A stretch of DNA of 64,000 bases, taken from NCBI RefSeq assembly GCF_011059145.1, contig NZ_JAALLT010000001.1, forward strand, positions 355,250-419,249. The letters run 5' to 3'. How positions within the stretch are numbered: the first letter of the stretch is position 1; each line of letters starts with the position of its first letter. The position numbers and the translations under genes were made by a program. This stretch comes from Halalkalibaculum roseum. Lineage in GTDB: Bacteria; Bacteroidota; Rhodothermia; Balneolales; Balneolaceae. Shown piece by piece: positions 41,460 through 50,704 of this stretch. The notes below the pieces were generated by a model, which was not told the DNA's origin, did no database searches, and worked only from the letters and a program-made list of their open reading frames with translations.

Positions 41460-41690
41460 AAATTACCCGGCCTTGGAGTTGTGAGGCAGGCGGTTTCGAA
41501 GGGGACTCGTAGGCGGGTGATTTTAAAAACACACCGATGAGATCTTTGAATTAGGCATAGAGCGAAGTGGATCATTGTTTTTATCCCGCCAAGAGGCCCC
41601 GGCGTCCTGCCGAGGAAATCCCTGTCCGGAGGTTTTTGCGGTACTTTTGGACGCCCATAAGTACCTATAGGTCATTATTGTTATTACTTT
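41460..41690. other. Gene-free repeat-like region
   Basis: I see no gene here. It has GC-rich palindromic words: CGGCGTCCTGCCG, CCCGCCAAGAGGCC, and a hairpin GGTACTT...AAGTACC (41640-41666, loop around GGACGCCC). CCTCTTGGC recurs at 42112. It may hold decayed mobile or repeat sequence. Confidence 0.4.
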
Positions 41691-41720
41691 TTAAGTAGTT
41701 CAACAAATTAATCTTACTAG

Positions 41721-41822
41721 GTGTCATCCCGAGCCCCGTCGAGGGTTCTCATCCGTTTTATGGATTTCAGTTTTTCTATATTAATGAGATCCCTTCCGCC
41801 AGTCTGCGGATCGGGATTACAC
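41721..41822. mobile_element. MITE-like imperfect long hairpin element
   Basis: The ends GTGTCATCCCGA (41721-41732) and TCGGGATTACAC (41811-41822) are inverted repeats matching at 11 of 12 positions. The arms continue inward as GAGGGTTCTCAT and ATGAGATCCCTT. The element of 102 bases has no ORF. The GTCATCCCGA...GGGATCTC layout resembles short dispersed elements seen in many environmental bacteria. No clear target duplication is visible. Confidence 0.6.
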
Positions 41823-42063
41823 CATTTTTTAAGTATTGGCACTATTTTATTAGCAGAAGTACTTACACCTATCTATCGAATCATTGCTCCACAGTGGTTC
41901 CCCAAGTCTACCGCTAAACGCACACTGTGGCTATGTATTTATATGAGAGACTAAAATTGTAATTTTAGGCTGCATTTAACCATTCAAAATCAGCAACAGC
42001 TCAGTAAATATTGAACCTGGTTAAACAGAGCTAAAAAATATCAATCAAACTAATTCAGTGAAC

Positions 42064-42104
42064 GAATTGGAAAGCCGAATGCTGAAAGCTGATGGCTGAA
42101 CGCC
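42064..42104. repeat. Degenerate tract with 7-base period (GCTGAAA words)
   Basis: Units read GAAAGCC, GAATGCT, GAAAGCT, GATGGCT, GAACGCC, upstream of ileS. Confidence 0.8.
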
Positions 42105-42280
42105 CAATAAAGCCTCTTGGCAAATGTCTGCTGTAACTTTTACCATTAAGCCTTATCTATATTAAAATCACCTGAATAATGTGAATAGATGTATAAAGAC
42201 TTGTATCTTTAGCGCTCATTTACCACTGCGTTTTAAATTTAATTTCATCTTACGGGTACAAATTAGTTTTTAAAAATTCG

Positions 42281-42288
42281 TATATTTG
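42281..42288 (+). promoter_or_regulatory. Probable -7 box of the ileS operon
   Basis: TATATTTG matches the Bacteroidota -7 consensus, 37 bases before the ileS ATG. The -33 element is not convincing. A T-box or other leader is not seen. Confidence 0.45.
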
Positions 42289-42325
42289 GGGTTTTTAAAA
42301 GCCAAATAAGTATCAACCGGCCTTT

Positions 42326-45300
42326 ATGAGTAAACAGTTTGAAGAAGTAAAACAGCTAAATTTTTCCAAGCTTGAGGTGGAAACCCTGAAGTGGTGGAAA
42401 GAGCATAAGATTTTCAAAAAGAGCCTTACTACGCGCGAGGAGGGCATTCCTTTTACTTTTTATGAAGGGCCGCCCACCGCAAACGGCAAGCCGGGCATCC
42501 ACCATGTGATGTCACGCACAGTCAAGGACATGTTTTGCCGATACAAGACCCTTAAAGGTTTCCGTGTTGAGCGAAAAGCCGGGTGGGATACACATGGGCT
42601 GCCGGTAGAGATTGAGGTGGAAAAAGAGTTGGGACTTGAAGGCCGTGAGCAGGTAGAAGATTACGGTATGGCCAAGTATAATGATAAGTGCCGCAACAGT
42701 GTACTGAAGTACAAGGATCTCTGGGACAAGCTGACCAAGCGAATGGCCTACTGGGTGGATCTGGACGATCCCTATGTCACTTTTGAAAATGACTATATCG
42801 AATCGGTATGGTGGGCTTTTAAAACCCTATATGAAAAGGGACTGGTATATAAAGGCTATAAAATTCAATGGTACTCGCCCGGAAGCGGTACGGTACTCTC
42901 TTCTCACGAAGTCAGTCTGGGCTATGAGGAGACGCAAGACCCTTCGATTTTTGTGAAGTTTAAACTGCGCATGGCTGAAGATGTCTACTTTTTGGCCTGG
43001 ACCACGACGCCATGGACCATCGTATCCAATATGGCGCTTGCAGTGAATCCGACGATCGACTATGCCAAGATCAAGATTTCTGAGGGCGACCGAACGGAAT
43101 TTTATATCATGGCGAAAGACTGCATAGAAGAAGTCATCGACCATGACTATGAGATTATAGAAGAATATAAAGGCGAAGAACTGATCGGCTGGACCTATGA
43201 GCCCGTCTTCAAATATGTACTCGATGAATACGATGAAGACGATGCCTGGAGAGTTATCTCCGCAGATTATGTAACCACTGATGAAGGTACCGGCGTGGTG
43301 CATACCGCTCCCGCTTTCGGTGCCGATGACTTCAAGTCATGCAAAGAGGCTGACATCCCGATGTTCAATCCCATTGACCAGGACGGGAAGTTTACCAATG
43401 CCGCGCCCGACTTTGAAGGCCAGTGGTTTAAGGATGCCGACAAGGATATTTCCCGTGCCATCAAGGACAAATATCTAATGTATAAGCACGAAACCTACGT
43501 GCACAATTATCCCTTCGATTGGCGCAAAGGAACACCGCTGATGTCATACCCGGTGGAATCATGGTTTATTCGAACCACCGACGTGAAAGACAAGATGGTG
43601 AAGTATAATGCCGATATTAATTGGAAGCCTGAAAGTACAGGTACCGGACGATTCGGCACCTGGCTGGAAAATAATGTTGACTGGGCGGTATCCCGGCAGC
43701 GGTACTGGGGTACGCCGATTCCTCTTTGGGTCAGTGATGAAGATCCCGAATATGTTGAGGTAGTCGGAAGCCTGGAAGAACTCAAGAAAAAAGCAGGCCT
43801 GCCGGATGACGAAGATATTGACATGCACCGGCCCTATATCGATGAGATTACCTGGGAAGGTCCGAACGGGGGCACCATGCGTCGCATCCCTGATCTGTTG
43901 GATGTTTGGTTCGATTCAGGCTCCATGCCTTTTGCTCAATGGCATTATCCCTTTGAAAATAAAGATCGATTCAAAACCAATTTCCCGGCAGATTTCATTG
44001 CTGAGGGAGTAGATCAAACCCGCGGTTGGTTCTATACCCTTCATGCTTTGGGAACTATGCTCTTCGATGAGCCGGCCTATAAGAATGTAGTTTCCAACGG
44101 ACTGGTGCTCGATGAGAATGGGGAGAAGATGAGCAAGTCGAAAGGCAACTCAGTTGATCCATTTGAAGTAATCCAGAAATATGGTGCCGACACGGTTCGC
44201 TGGTATATGATGAGCAATTCATCCCCATGGGAGAACCTCCGTTTCAGTGAAGACGGACTTCAGGATACCCAGCGCAAATTTTTTAATACCATCGTCAATA
44301 CCTACTCCTTCTTTGCGATGTACGCCAATATTGACGGATTTACCTATTCGGGTACACCGATTCCGGTAAACGATCGTCATGAGATGGATCGCTGGATAAT
44401 TTCCAAAAGCAATACCACCGTCAAGCTGGTTGATGAATATCTTGATGAGTATGAACCCACCAAGGCAGCTCGCGAAGTGGAAGCTTTTGTGGAAGAGTTG
44501 AGCAACTGGTACGTTCGCAGAAACAGGCGTCGTTTCTGGAGGGAAGGTAAAAGTCTTGATAAGACAGCTGCCTATCAGACACTCTATGAATGCCTGACCG
44601 ATCTTTCGAAGTTGATCAGTCCCATAGCTCCATTTTTGGGAGAATGGCTTTTTCAGAAGCTCAATGATGTAACCGACAAAGACGAAGAGTCGGTACATAT
44701 TTCATTCTATCCAACGGTAGAAGAGACGGCTATTGATAAACCGCTTGAGTACCGCATGGAGCTGGCTCGTCAGATTTCATCCATGGTATTAAGCCTGCGA
44801 AATAAGATAGAGATTAATGTTCGCCAGCCGCTCTCACGTATTATACTTCCTGTGGATGATGAAGAGGAGAGACAGGCCATCGAATCCATGGAGGATATCA
44901 TATTGGATGAGGTGAACGTCAAGGATATTGAATTTGTAGATGACGATTCCGGAATTGTGAGAAAATCAGCCAAGCCTAACTACCCCGTTCTGGGTAAAAA
45001 GCTGGGCGACAAAATGAAGCCTGTGGCTGAAATGATCAGGAATCTCAACACACAGGAAATTACCGAATACGAGAACACCGGTTCCATAAAGCTGGATCTT
45101 GGCGAACAGGGTACTGTTACGCTCGGCAGCGATGCTCTGGAAATCAACAGGGTAGGGCTGGAAGGCTGGGAAGTGGAAACCGAAAAAGGACTTAGTGTAG
45201 CGCTGGATACCGAGCTAACCACAAAGCTGGTACAGGAAGGTCTGGCGCGTGAATTCGTGAACCGGATTCAGAATATGCGTAAGGAAGCAGATTTCGATGT

Positions 45301-45496
45301 TGTAGATCGAATTGCAATAGGATTTAACGGATCGAATCAACTTGAGGAGGCTGTTGAGTCAATGAATGACTATATTAAGAGCGAAACATTGGCTGAAGAT
45401 ATTACCCCTTCGAAACTGGATGTTTCAGATTTCGTGAAAACCTGGGAAATTGGTGATAAAGACTGCACAATTTCCATTCGAAGAAACCCCAATTAA
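42326..45496 (+). CDS. ileS: Isoleucyl-tRNA synthetase, IleS2-like
   Basis: This 1056-residue class I synthetase charges tRNA-Ile and edits Val. The HIGH-type site reads PGIHHVM (H59-H60), the form used by the eukaryote-like IleS2 group, in place of HIGH in the usual bacterial enzyme. KMSKS is at 601-605 (ENGEKMSKSKGNS). The editing domain contains TTTPWT and DEGTGVVHTAPAFG. No C-terminal zinc cysteine cluster is visible, also typical of IleS2, which is known to resist mupirocin. It heads an operon with a DksA-like regulator (18-base gap) and lspA. Confidence 0.95.
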   Translation: MSKQFEEVKQLNFSKLEVETLKWWKEHKIFKKSLTTREEGIPFTFYEGPPTANGKPGIHHVMSRTVKDMFCRYKTLKGFRVERKAGWDTHGLPVEIEVEKELGLEGREQVEDYGMAKYNDKCRNSVLKYKDLWDKLTKRMAYWVDLDDPYVTFENDYIESVWWAFKTLYEKGLVYKGYKIQWYSPGSGTVLSSHEVSLGYEETQDPSIFVKFKLRMAEDVYFLAWTTTPWTIVSNMALAVNPTIDYAKIKISEGDRTEFYIMAKDCIEEVIDHDYEIIEEYKGEELIGWTYEPVFKYVLDEYDEDDAWRVISADYVTTDEGTGVVHTAPAFGADDFKSCKEADIPMFNPIDQDGKFTNAAPDFEGQWFKDADKDISRAIKDKYLMYKHETYVHNYPFDWRKGTPLMSYPVESWFIRTTDVKDKMVKYNADINWKPESTGTGRFGTWLENNVDWAVSRQRYWGTPIPLWVSDEDPEYVEVVGSLEELKKKAGLPDDEDIDMHRPYIDEITWEGPNGGTMRRIPDLLDVWFDSGSMPFAQWHYPFENKDRFKTNFPADFIAEGVDQTRGWFYTLHALGTMLFDEPAYKNVVSNGLVLDENGEKMSKSKGNSVDPFEVIQKYGADTVRWYMMSNSSPWENLRFSEDGLQDTQRKFFNTIVNTYSFFAMYANIDGFTYSGTPIPVNDRHEMDRWIISKSNTTVKLVDEYLDEYEPTKAAREVEAFVEELSNWYVRRNRRRFWREGKSLDKTAAYQTLYECLTDLSKLISPIAPFLGEWLFQKLNDVTDKDEESVHISFYPTVEETAIDKPLEYRMELARQISSMVLSLRNKIEINVRQPLSRIILPVDDEEERQAIESMEDIILDEVNVKDIEFVDDDSGIVRKSAKPNYPVLGKKLGDKMKPVAEMIRNLNTQEITEYENTGSIKLDLGEQGTVTLGSDALEINRVGLEGWEVETEKGLSVALDTELTTKLVQEGLAREFVNRIQNMRKEADFDVVDRIAIGFNGSNQLEEAVESMNDYIKSETLAEDITPSKLDVSDFVKTWEIGDKDCTISIRRNPN

Positions 45497-45514
45497 TAAA
45501 ACAAGAGTGCTATT

Positions 45515-45928
45515 ATGGCTTCTGCAAAAGACAAAGAAAAGGACAAAAAGCAGGAACGAGTTTCCCCTTACAATGATGAAGAACTGGAGTATTTCCGAGA
45601 TATCATCATAAAAAAGCGTGACGAGGCGGAACAGGAGCTCGAATCCTTGCAGAACTCTCTGAGAGACAGCATGGAAAATGCCAATGATGAATCGGCTTAC
45701 TCCTTTCACATGGCGGATGCGGGAACCGATGCCCAGGAGCGCGAGAAGACCTATATGCTGTACAACCGTACCAGGAAGTTTGTTCGCTATCTTGACGATG
45801 CGCTGAAGCGTATTGAGAACAAGACCTATGGGGTTTGCAAGGTAACGGGTAAGAAAATATCCAAAGGACGACTGGAAGCGGTTCCGCACACCCAGCTTAG
45901 CATAGAAGCCAAACTCAAACGCCGATAA
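45515..45928 (+). CDS. TraR/DksA-family regulator lacking the zinc cysteines
   Basis: This 137-residue protein has a charged coiled coil (IIKKRDEAEQELESLQNSLRD) and a C-terminal DksA-type zinc-finger fold, but the four cysteines are reduced to one: TYGVCKVTGKKISKGRLEAVP and then HTQLSIEAK where the second pair should be. It probably still binds RNA polymerase secondary-channel regions, but without zinc. This form is known in Bacteroidota. It lies 18 bases after ileS and 36 before lspA; this order is conserved in the phylum and probably forms one transcript. Confidence 0.9.
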   Translation: MASAKDKEKDKKQERVSPYNDEELEYFRDIIIKKRDEAEQELESLQNSLRDSMENANDESAYSFHMADAGTDAQEREKTYMLYNRTRKFVRYLDDALKRIENKTYGVCKVTGKKISKGRLEAVPHTQLSIEAKLKRR

Positions 45929-45964
45929 GCTCAGTTAGGGCTCAACGATCATACTCCTATTTCC

Positions 45965-46576
45965 TTGAACCGAGACAAACTCTTCGTACTTATCTCGCCT
46001 GCGCTGGTTGTGATAATTTTGGATCAGCTTACCAAACAGCTGGTCCGAACGACTCCATCCTTGCAGAATATGGATCTCATACCCGGCTGGCTGGCCCTGC
46101 ACTATACCAGGAACCCCGGTATGGCCCTGGGGATGGACTGGTTTTCAACACCGGTGATCAGCGTGATAGCCATAATAGCCACCATCGGTATCTTTACCTA
46201 CATTTTGAAAACCATGCACCGGGCAAACAAGCCGTATTTGTTTTGCATGGGACTGGTTTTGGGAGGTGCTTTCGGGAATATTATTGACCGTCTGGTCATG
46301 GCCAAAATTGAATCCTATGGGGGTATCCTCGATGGACATGTCATCGACTTTATTCACTTCAATCTTACCATTAGCGGGTATCCTGTCTTCCCGTATATAT
46401 TTAATGTGGCGGATATCGCCATCAGCACGGCCATCATTTCTTTGCTTGTGTTTAACAGGCGCATCCTGCCGGAGGAGAATAAAGAAGAGGCGATAGAAAT
46501 GGAAAGTGTTACACCGGAACAGGAGGTTTCTAATTCGGAAATAGATACCGATTCCGCCAGAGACCAGAACCTTTAA
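45965..46576 (+). CDS. lspA: Lipoprotein signal peptidase (signal peptidase II)
   Basis: This 203-residue membrane aspartyl protease removes signal peptides from lipid-modified lipoproteins, of which this window has many. Four membrane helices are visible. The catalytic aspartates are D108 (GNIIDRL) and D150 (FNVADIA). The hydrophilic C-terminal tail of about 35 residues after the last helix is longer than usual. The start is a TTG at 45965; no ATG is available nearby. It is third in the ileS-dksA-lspA operon. Confidence 0.94.
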   Translation: MNRDKLFVLISPALVVIILDQLTKQLVRTTPSLQNMDLIPGWLALHYTRNPGMALGMDWFSTPVISVIAIIATIGIFTYILKTMHRANKPYLFCMGLVLGGAFGNIIDRLVMAKIESYGGILDGHVIDFIHFNLTISGYPVFPYIFNVADIAISTAIISLLVFNRRILPEENKEEAIEMESVTPEQEVSNSEIDTDSARDQNL

Positions 46577-46612
46577 GGTAGTTTGTAAGCTTAACAAGCT
46601 AGCATCTTTCGA

Positions 46613-46659
46613 CTGTTACACAGAGTTGCACAGAGGAGGCACTGAGTTACTCAGAGAAG
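46613..46659. repeat. Degenerate tract with 10-base period (CACAGAG/GAGTTAC words)
   Basis: Units read GTTACACAGA, GTTGCACAGA, GGAGGCACTG, AGTTACTCAG. Adjacent to the 7-base-period tract at 46660. Confidence 0.75.
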
Positions 46660-46688
46660 ACCTTATACCCTATACCTAATACCTAAGA
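46660..46688. repeat. Degenerate tract with 7-base period overlapping the ribBA stop
   Basis: Units read CCTTATA, CCCTATA, CCTAATA, CCTAAGA. Its last bases overlap the stop codon of ribBA (46683-46685). Confidence 0.75.
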
Positions 46689-47951
46689 TTCATCTTTAAC
46701 AATACTATCCAGGTATTTCGGACTATGGGGATCGAGCTCGTCAAGCTTTAAATGATGTCCCATCTTATCGCGCTTCGTCTTCAGGTAGCGAACATTTTCA
46801 GGATATGCTCCTACCTCTAGCGGTACACGTTCTACCATTTCAAGACCGAAGCTTTTCAATCCAACCCGCTTCACGGGGTTGTTGGTCATGAGTCGCAACT
46901 TGGTGACATTCAGCGAACGCAAGATCTGGGCTCCGACACCGTAATCCCGGTGGTCAGGTTCAAAACCGAGAGCTTCGTTGGCTTCTACCGTATCCATGCC
47001 TTCTTCCTGCAGTTTGTAGGCCTTTAGTTTATTGACAAGTCCGATACCGCGACCTTCCTGATTCATGTAAAGAACCACTCCGGTACCAGCTTTCTCAACT
47101 TGTAGCAAGGCCTGATGCAGCTGCTCGCCGCAGTCACACCGTTTGGATCCAAAAATATCACCTGTTACGCAAGAAGAGTGCACTCTCACAAGTACCGGGT
47201 CATTCTCTTCCCAGTCACCTTTAACCAACGCAAGGTGATTGTCGCCGGTCAGACGTTCCTGGAATGCGTGAAGGGTGAAGTCCCCGTAAATGGTGGGTAG
47301 ATCAATTTCTACGATTTTGCGCACCAAAGACTCGTTTTTCATCCGGTAGGAGATGAGATCTTTGATGGTAATGAATTTCATATCGAACTCCTCGGCAATT
47401 TTTGCGAGGTCAGGCAGTCGGGCCATCTCACCGTCATCCTTCATAATCTCACAAATGATGCCTGCCGGTTTCAACCCCGCAAGTTGCGCCAGATCAATCG
47501 CGGCTTCTGTATGTCCGGCACGTCGAAGCACACCGCCTTCTACACCTATCAGAGGGAAAATGTGTCCCGGCCTGCGAAAAGCCTGGGGATCGGCATTTTC
47601 TTTGATCAGTTCCTTAATGGTATTGGCGCGATCTGCAGCAGAGATACCGGTCGTGGTTAACTCCTTATGGTCAACAGAGACAGTGAAGGCTGCTTCGTCA
47701 GGATCGGCCCCATCGGTGACCATATAGTCGAGATCCATAGAGTAGGCTTTCTGGCGGGTGATTGGTACACAAATTAACCCACGCCCGTATTTGGCCATGA
47801 TGTTGATGGCTTCCGGGGTCACCTTTTCGGCTGCCATGACAAAGTCGCCTTCATTCTCTCGATCTTCATCATCTGCAACAATGACCATGCGGCCGTTCTT
47901 GATGTCTTTGACAGCAGATTCTATACTGTCAAATGTGATATCGCCGGACAT
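46683..47951 (-). CDS. ribBA: Bifunctional 3,4-dihydroxy-2-butanone 4-phosphate synthase / GTP cyclohydrolase II
   Basis: This 422-residue enzyme makes both precursors of riboflavin. Residues 1-200 are RibB ([19 protein letters not shown] acid site, RAGHTEA). Residues 205-400 are RibA, with zinc cysteines C261, C272 and C274 in [19 protein letters not shown] and [13 protein letters not shown]. Both active sites look complete. It follows yajC after 14 bases on the same strand, so they are probably co-transcribed. No FMN riboswitch is visible upstream in the gap before yajC. Confidence 0.96.
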   Translation of the reverse strand: MSGDITFDSIESAVKDIKNGRMVIVADDEDRENEGDFVMAAEKVTPEAINIMAKYGRGLICVPITRQKAYSMDLDYMVTDGADPDEAAFTVSVDHKELTTTGISAADRANTIKELIKENADPQAFRRPGHIFPLIGVEGGVLRRAGHTEAAIDLAQLAGLKPAGIICEIMKDDGEMARLPDLAKIAEEFDMKFITIKDLISYRMKNESLVRKIVEIDLPTIYGDFTLHAFQERLTGDNHLALVKGDWEENDPVLVRVHSSCVTGDIFGSKRCDCGEQLHQALLQVEKAGTGVVLYMNQEGRGIGLVNKLKAYKLQEEGMDTVEANEALGFEPDHRDYGVGAQILRSLNVTKLRLMTNNPVKRVGLKSFGLEMVERVPLEVGAYPENVRYLKTKRDKMGHHLKLDELDPHSPKYLDSIVKDES

Positions 47952-47965
47952 ATAAATGGGTAGGA

Positions 47966-48277
47966 CTAGTTATTATTCTTATTTGGATTGACATCCGTTA
48001 TGGCACTTTTCATAAAGCGTGCCTTAACGCCTTTATCAATCTCAGCCAACACGGAGTCATCCTCAACAGTGGTTACTTGAGCTATCATTCCGCCTGTGGT
48101 CACTATTTTGTCTCCCTTTTCGATGTTAGAAACTTTTTCCTGAATCTCTTTCTGCTTCTTGCTTTGTGGCCTGATGATGAAAAAGTAGAATATGGCGAAT
48201 ATGGCGCCAAGGAAAATAAGGTTCATCCATCCCGCTTCTTCCGGAGAACCCATTAGTAAAAGTGCTAGGTTAAACAT
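47966..48277 (-). CDS. yajC: Preprotein translocase accessory subunit YajC
   Basis: This is a 103-residue single-span inner-membrane protein that associates with SecDF and SecYEG. A hydrophobic N-terminal helix ([22 protein letters not shown]) is followed by the family motif RPQSKKQKE and a small beta domain ([21 protein letters not shown]). It is first in a probable operon with ribBA. secD/secF are not in the window. Confidence 0.95.
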   Translation of the reverse strand: MFNLALLLMGSPEEAGWMNLIFLGAIFAIFYFFIIRPQSKKQKEIQEKVSNIEKGDKIVTTGGMIAQVTTVEDDSVLAEIDKGVKARFMKSAITDVNPNKNNN

Positions 48278-48434
48278 GTAACAAATTGTTTGAATTTATA
48301 GGTATTTCGTAAAGCTATGAAAGATACCATTTTTACAACCTTGGTACAATTTCGTTGAGCTAATGGAAAACGGTATAAATTTAGCCTGTATTTCTCCTTC
48401 CGCAGCAGAGCAATGGAAGGAGCCTAAGGCTGCA

Positions 48435-48452
48435 TCAAGCGTCCACGTTTGA
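48435..48452. repeat. Short hairpin element, GTCCACG family, copy 3
   Basis: TCAAGCGT (48435-48442) and ACGTTTGA (48445-48452) pair around CC. The core GTCCACG is shared with the hairpin at 701-730. Confidence 0.6.
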
Positions 48453-48475
48453 TATCTGAGGTCACATTCTGGTAA

Positions 48476-50602
48476 TTAGTCGTTATGAAACTTCTTGTTC
48501 GAAGAGGCATACTCCTTCAGTATCGGCGCCGGCTTGAAGCGAACACCGATTTCATCTTCGAATCGCTCCATACGCTTCACTACTTCATCCGCGCCTAGGC
48601 GGTCAATGTAACGGAATGGCCCGCCCAGGAAAGGAGGGAATCCCAATCCAAGAATGGCTCCCAAATCACCGTCGGTAGCACTCTCGAGTATATCCTCCTG
48701 CAGACACAGTGCGGCCTCGTTGATCATCACCAGGGCCATGCGCATCTGAAGGTCTTCCGTATCGATCGATTTTCGTCCGGATCCTCCGAAATACTTGTAG
48801 ATCTCCTCATTGGGATCTTTTTTCTTCTTTTTGGAATTCTGCTGCTCGTAATTATAAAAACCCTTTTTGTTCTTCTTTCCTTTGTAACCGTCATCAAATA
48901 GCTCCTGCGGTTTTGCACTGGGTTCAACACCTCGTTCCGAAAACATCGGGTTCAGTACTTCGGTAATATGAGCTGCTACATCTATGCCTACTTCATCGAA
49001 AAGTGCTGCAGGGCCCACCGGAAAACCGAAGCTCTTCATATCTTTGTCCAGTTGTTCAATAGATACGCCTTCATCCAGCAGCATCAGGGCTTCATTCATA
49101 AAGGGAGCCAGTATACGGGTGGTATAAAATCCGGGTCCGTCGTTGACCACAATGACGTGTTTGCCCTGCTGTATGCCCACTTCCCTCGCCGTGGCGGTTA
49201 CCCAATCAGCCGTTTCGTCGGTTTTTATGATTTCAATGAGCGGCATTTTGGGTACCGGGGAAAAGTAGTGCATGCCGATCACCTGCTCAGGCCTTTGTGA
49301 AGCCTCGGCAATTTTGGCTATAGGAAGGGAAGAAGTATTGGAAGCAAATATGCAGCGTTCCGGTATGTACTCCTCTACCTCTTTGACGATCTTCTTCTTT
49401 AGGTCCAAATCTTCAAATACAGCCTCAATGACCAGGTCCACATTTTCAAATCCTTTGTAGGAATCAGTAGGGGTAACCAGCCCGCTGATGCGATCTCGCT
49501 CAAAAGACGATATGATTCGCTTGCTTACCTTTGTATCCAGATCTTCCCAGATTGCCTGCTCTCCTTTGGCGGCCGGTTCAATATCCTGGTCTTTTAGTAA
49601 AACGCGGTAATCGTTGTTAACACTTACATCCGCAATACCGGATCCCATTAGACCGGCACCCAGCACCCCAATTTTATTTACCTCTTTGGCCTTTTCTTTA
49701 TCAGGATTTTTCTTGGCACCCTGCATGCTAAAAAAGAGGTTTACCAGTGCTTTCGACTCCTTGGTTGCGGCCAGTTCACCAAAACCAATGGACTCTTTTT
49801 CAAGACCCGCTTTAAATCCGTTTTTATAGCCTTCTTCGATACAATCAATGATTTTAAAAGGCGCAGGATAGTTACCTTTGGTATTGCCCTGAGCCCTTTT
49901 TCGGGCCTGGGAAAAGATGATTTTCCGTCCTATGGGATTGCCTTCCAGGAGTTTGGCTCCCAAGCCCCGCTTGTCTTTACGGCTGAACTTGCCCTTGTTA
50001 ATTTTTTCAACGGCTTTTTTTGCAGCTGTGAGTACGGCGTCTTTGTGAGTGAGCTCATCCACCAATCCCATCTTGTACGCCTGACGCGGATAAATATTCT
50101 TGCCGGTCAATTCATAGGTCAGTGCATTCTGCAAGCCAATCAGCCTTGGCAGACGTTGGGTTCCTCCTCCGCCGGGAAGGAGTCCTAGTTTAACTTCCGG
50201 CTGTCCAAAGGTGGTCGCTGAATCTTTGGAAGCCACGCGATAGTGGCAGGCCATCGCCACTTCGTTTCCGCCGCCGATGCAGGCTCCGTGAATGGCGGCA
50301 ACCACGGGTTTATTATAATTTTCCAGGCGTAACAGCAGTTCATTACCCCGCCGGCTTAGCTCTTCAATGCCCTCAGGTGCCTGTTTGTTCTTGAGCATTT
50401 CCACATCTGCCCCGGCAATGAAATTGCCCTCCTTGCCACTGATAATAACGATGCCCCGAAGCTCACTGTCATTTTCATATTTATCCATCAGCTCTTCAAA
50501 AGCATCAATAAGTTCTTCATCGAGCTTGTTAACCTTTGAATCGGGTTGATCGAGTGTTACAACGGCAATGTTGTCTTCGGTTCTGATATCTAAGTAACTC
50601 AT
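48476..50602 (-). CDS. Bifunctional enoyl-CoA hydratase / 3-hydroxyacyl-CoA dehydrogenase (FadJ/FadB type)
   Basis: About 708 residues. The crotonase domain (residues 1-190) has [10 protein letters not shown] and [16 protein letters not shown] with an oxyanion loop. The NAD-dependent dehydrogenase domain has [16 protein letters not shown] (about residue 315), [10 protein letters not shown] and a catalytic segment [13 protein letters not shown]. The C-terminal dehydrogenase helix repeats ([16 protein letters not shown]) complete the family order. It performs the middle two steps of fatty-acid beta-oxidation. The start at 50602 is chosen over an in-frame ATG 15 bases upstream because [10 protein letters not shown] fits the family start. 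The thiolase precedes it by 102 bases on the same strand. Confidence 0.94.
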   Translation of the reverse strand: MSYLDIRTEDNIAVVTLDQPDSKVNKLDEELIDAFEELMDKYENDSELRGIVIISGKEGNFIAGADVEMLKNKQAPEGIEELSRRGNELLLRLENYNKPVVAAIHGACIGGGNEVAMACHYRVASKDSATTFGQPEVKLGLLPGGGGTQRLPRLIGLQNALTYELTGKNIYPRQAYKMGLVDELTHKDAVLTAAKKAVEKINKGKFSRKDKRGLGAKLLEGNPIGRKIIFSQARKRAQGNTKGNYPAPFKIIDCIEEGYKNGFKAGLEKESIGFGELAATKESKALVNLFFSMQGAKKNPDKEKAKEVNKIGVLGAGLMGSGIADVSVNNDYRVLLKDQDIEPAAKGEQAIWEDLDTKVSKRIISSFERDRISGLVTPTDSYKGFENVDLVIEAVFEDLDLKKKIVKEVEEYIPERCIFASNTSSLPIAKIAEASQRPEQVIGMHYFSPVPKMPLIEIIKTDETADWVTATAREVGIQQGKHVIVVNDGPGFYTTRILAPFMNEALMLLDEGVSIEQLDKDMKSFGFPVGPAALFDEVGIDVAAHITEVLNPMFSERGVEPSAKPQELFDDGYKGKKNKKGFYNYEQQNSKKKKKDPNEEIYKYFGGSGRKSIDTEDLQMRMALVMINEAALCLQEDILESATDGDLGAILGLGFPPFLGGPFRYIDRLGADEVVKRMERFEDEIGVRFKPAPILKEYASSNKKFHND

Positions 50603-50608
50603 AGTTTT

Positions 50609-50668
50609 AATGACCAAATATCAATTTTCAAATTTCAAACAAATAACAATGACATAATCACCAAGCAT
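50609..50668. repeat. Degenerate tract with 7-base period (TCAAATT words)
   Basis: Units read CCAAATA, TCAATTT, TCAAATT, TCAAACA, AATAACA, ATGACAT, AATCACC in the gap between the thiolase and FadJ-type genes. Confidence 0.75.
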
Positions 50669-50704
50669 TGCTTTGTCATTTGTAAGTATTGCGTTTTACT
50701 ATTT

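Noticed and set aside
47115..47300. Plus-strand frames across ribBA
   Set aside because: They are antisense shadows of a conserved enzyme.
48278..48476. FMN riboswitch upstream of yajC-ribBA
   Set aside because: No conserved riboswitch core can be read in this gap; only a short hairpin near 48435 is seen.
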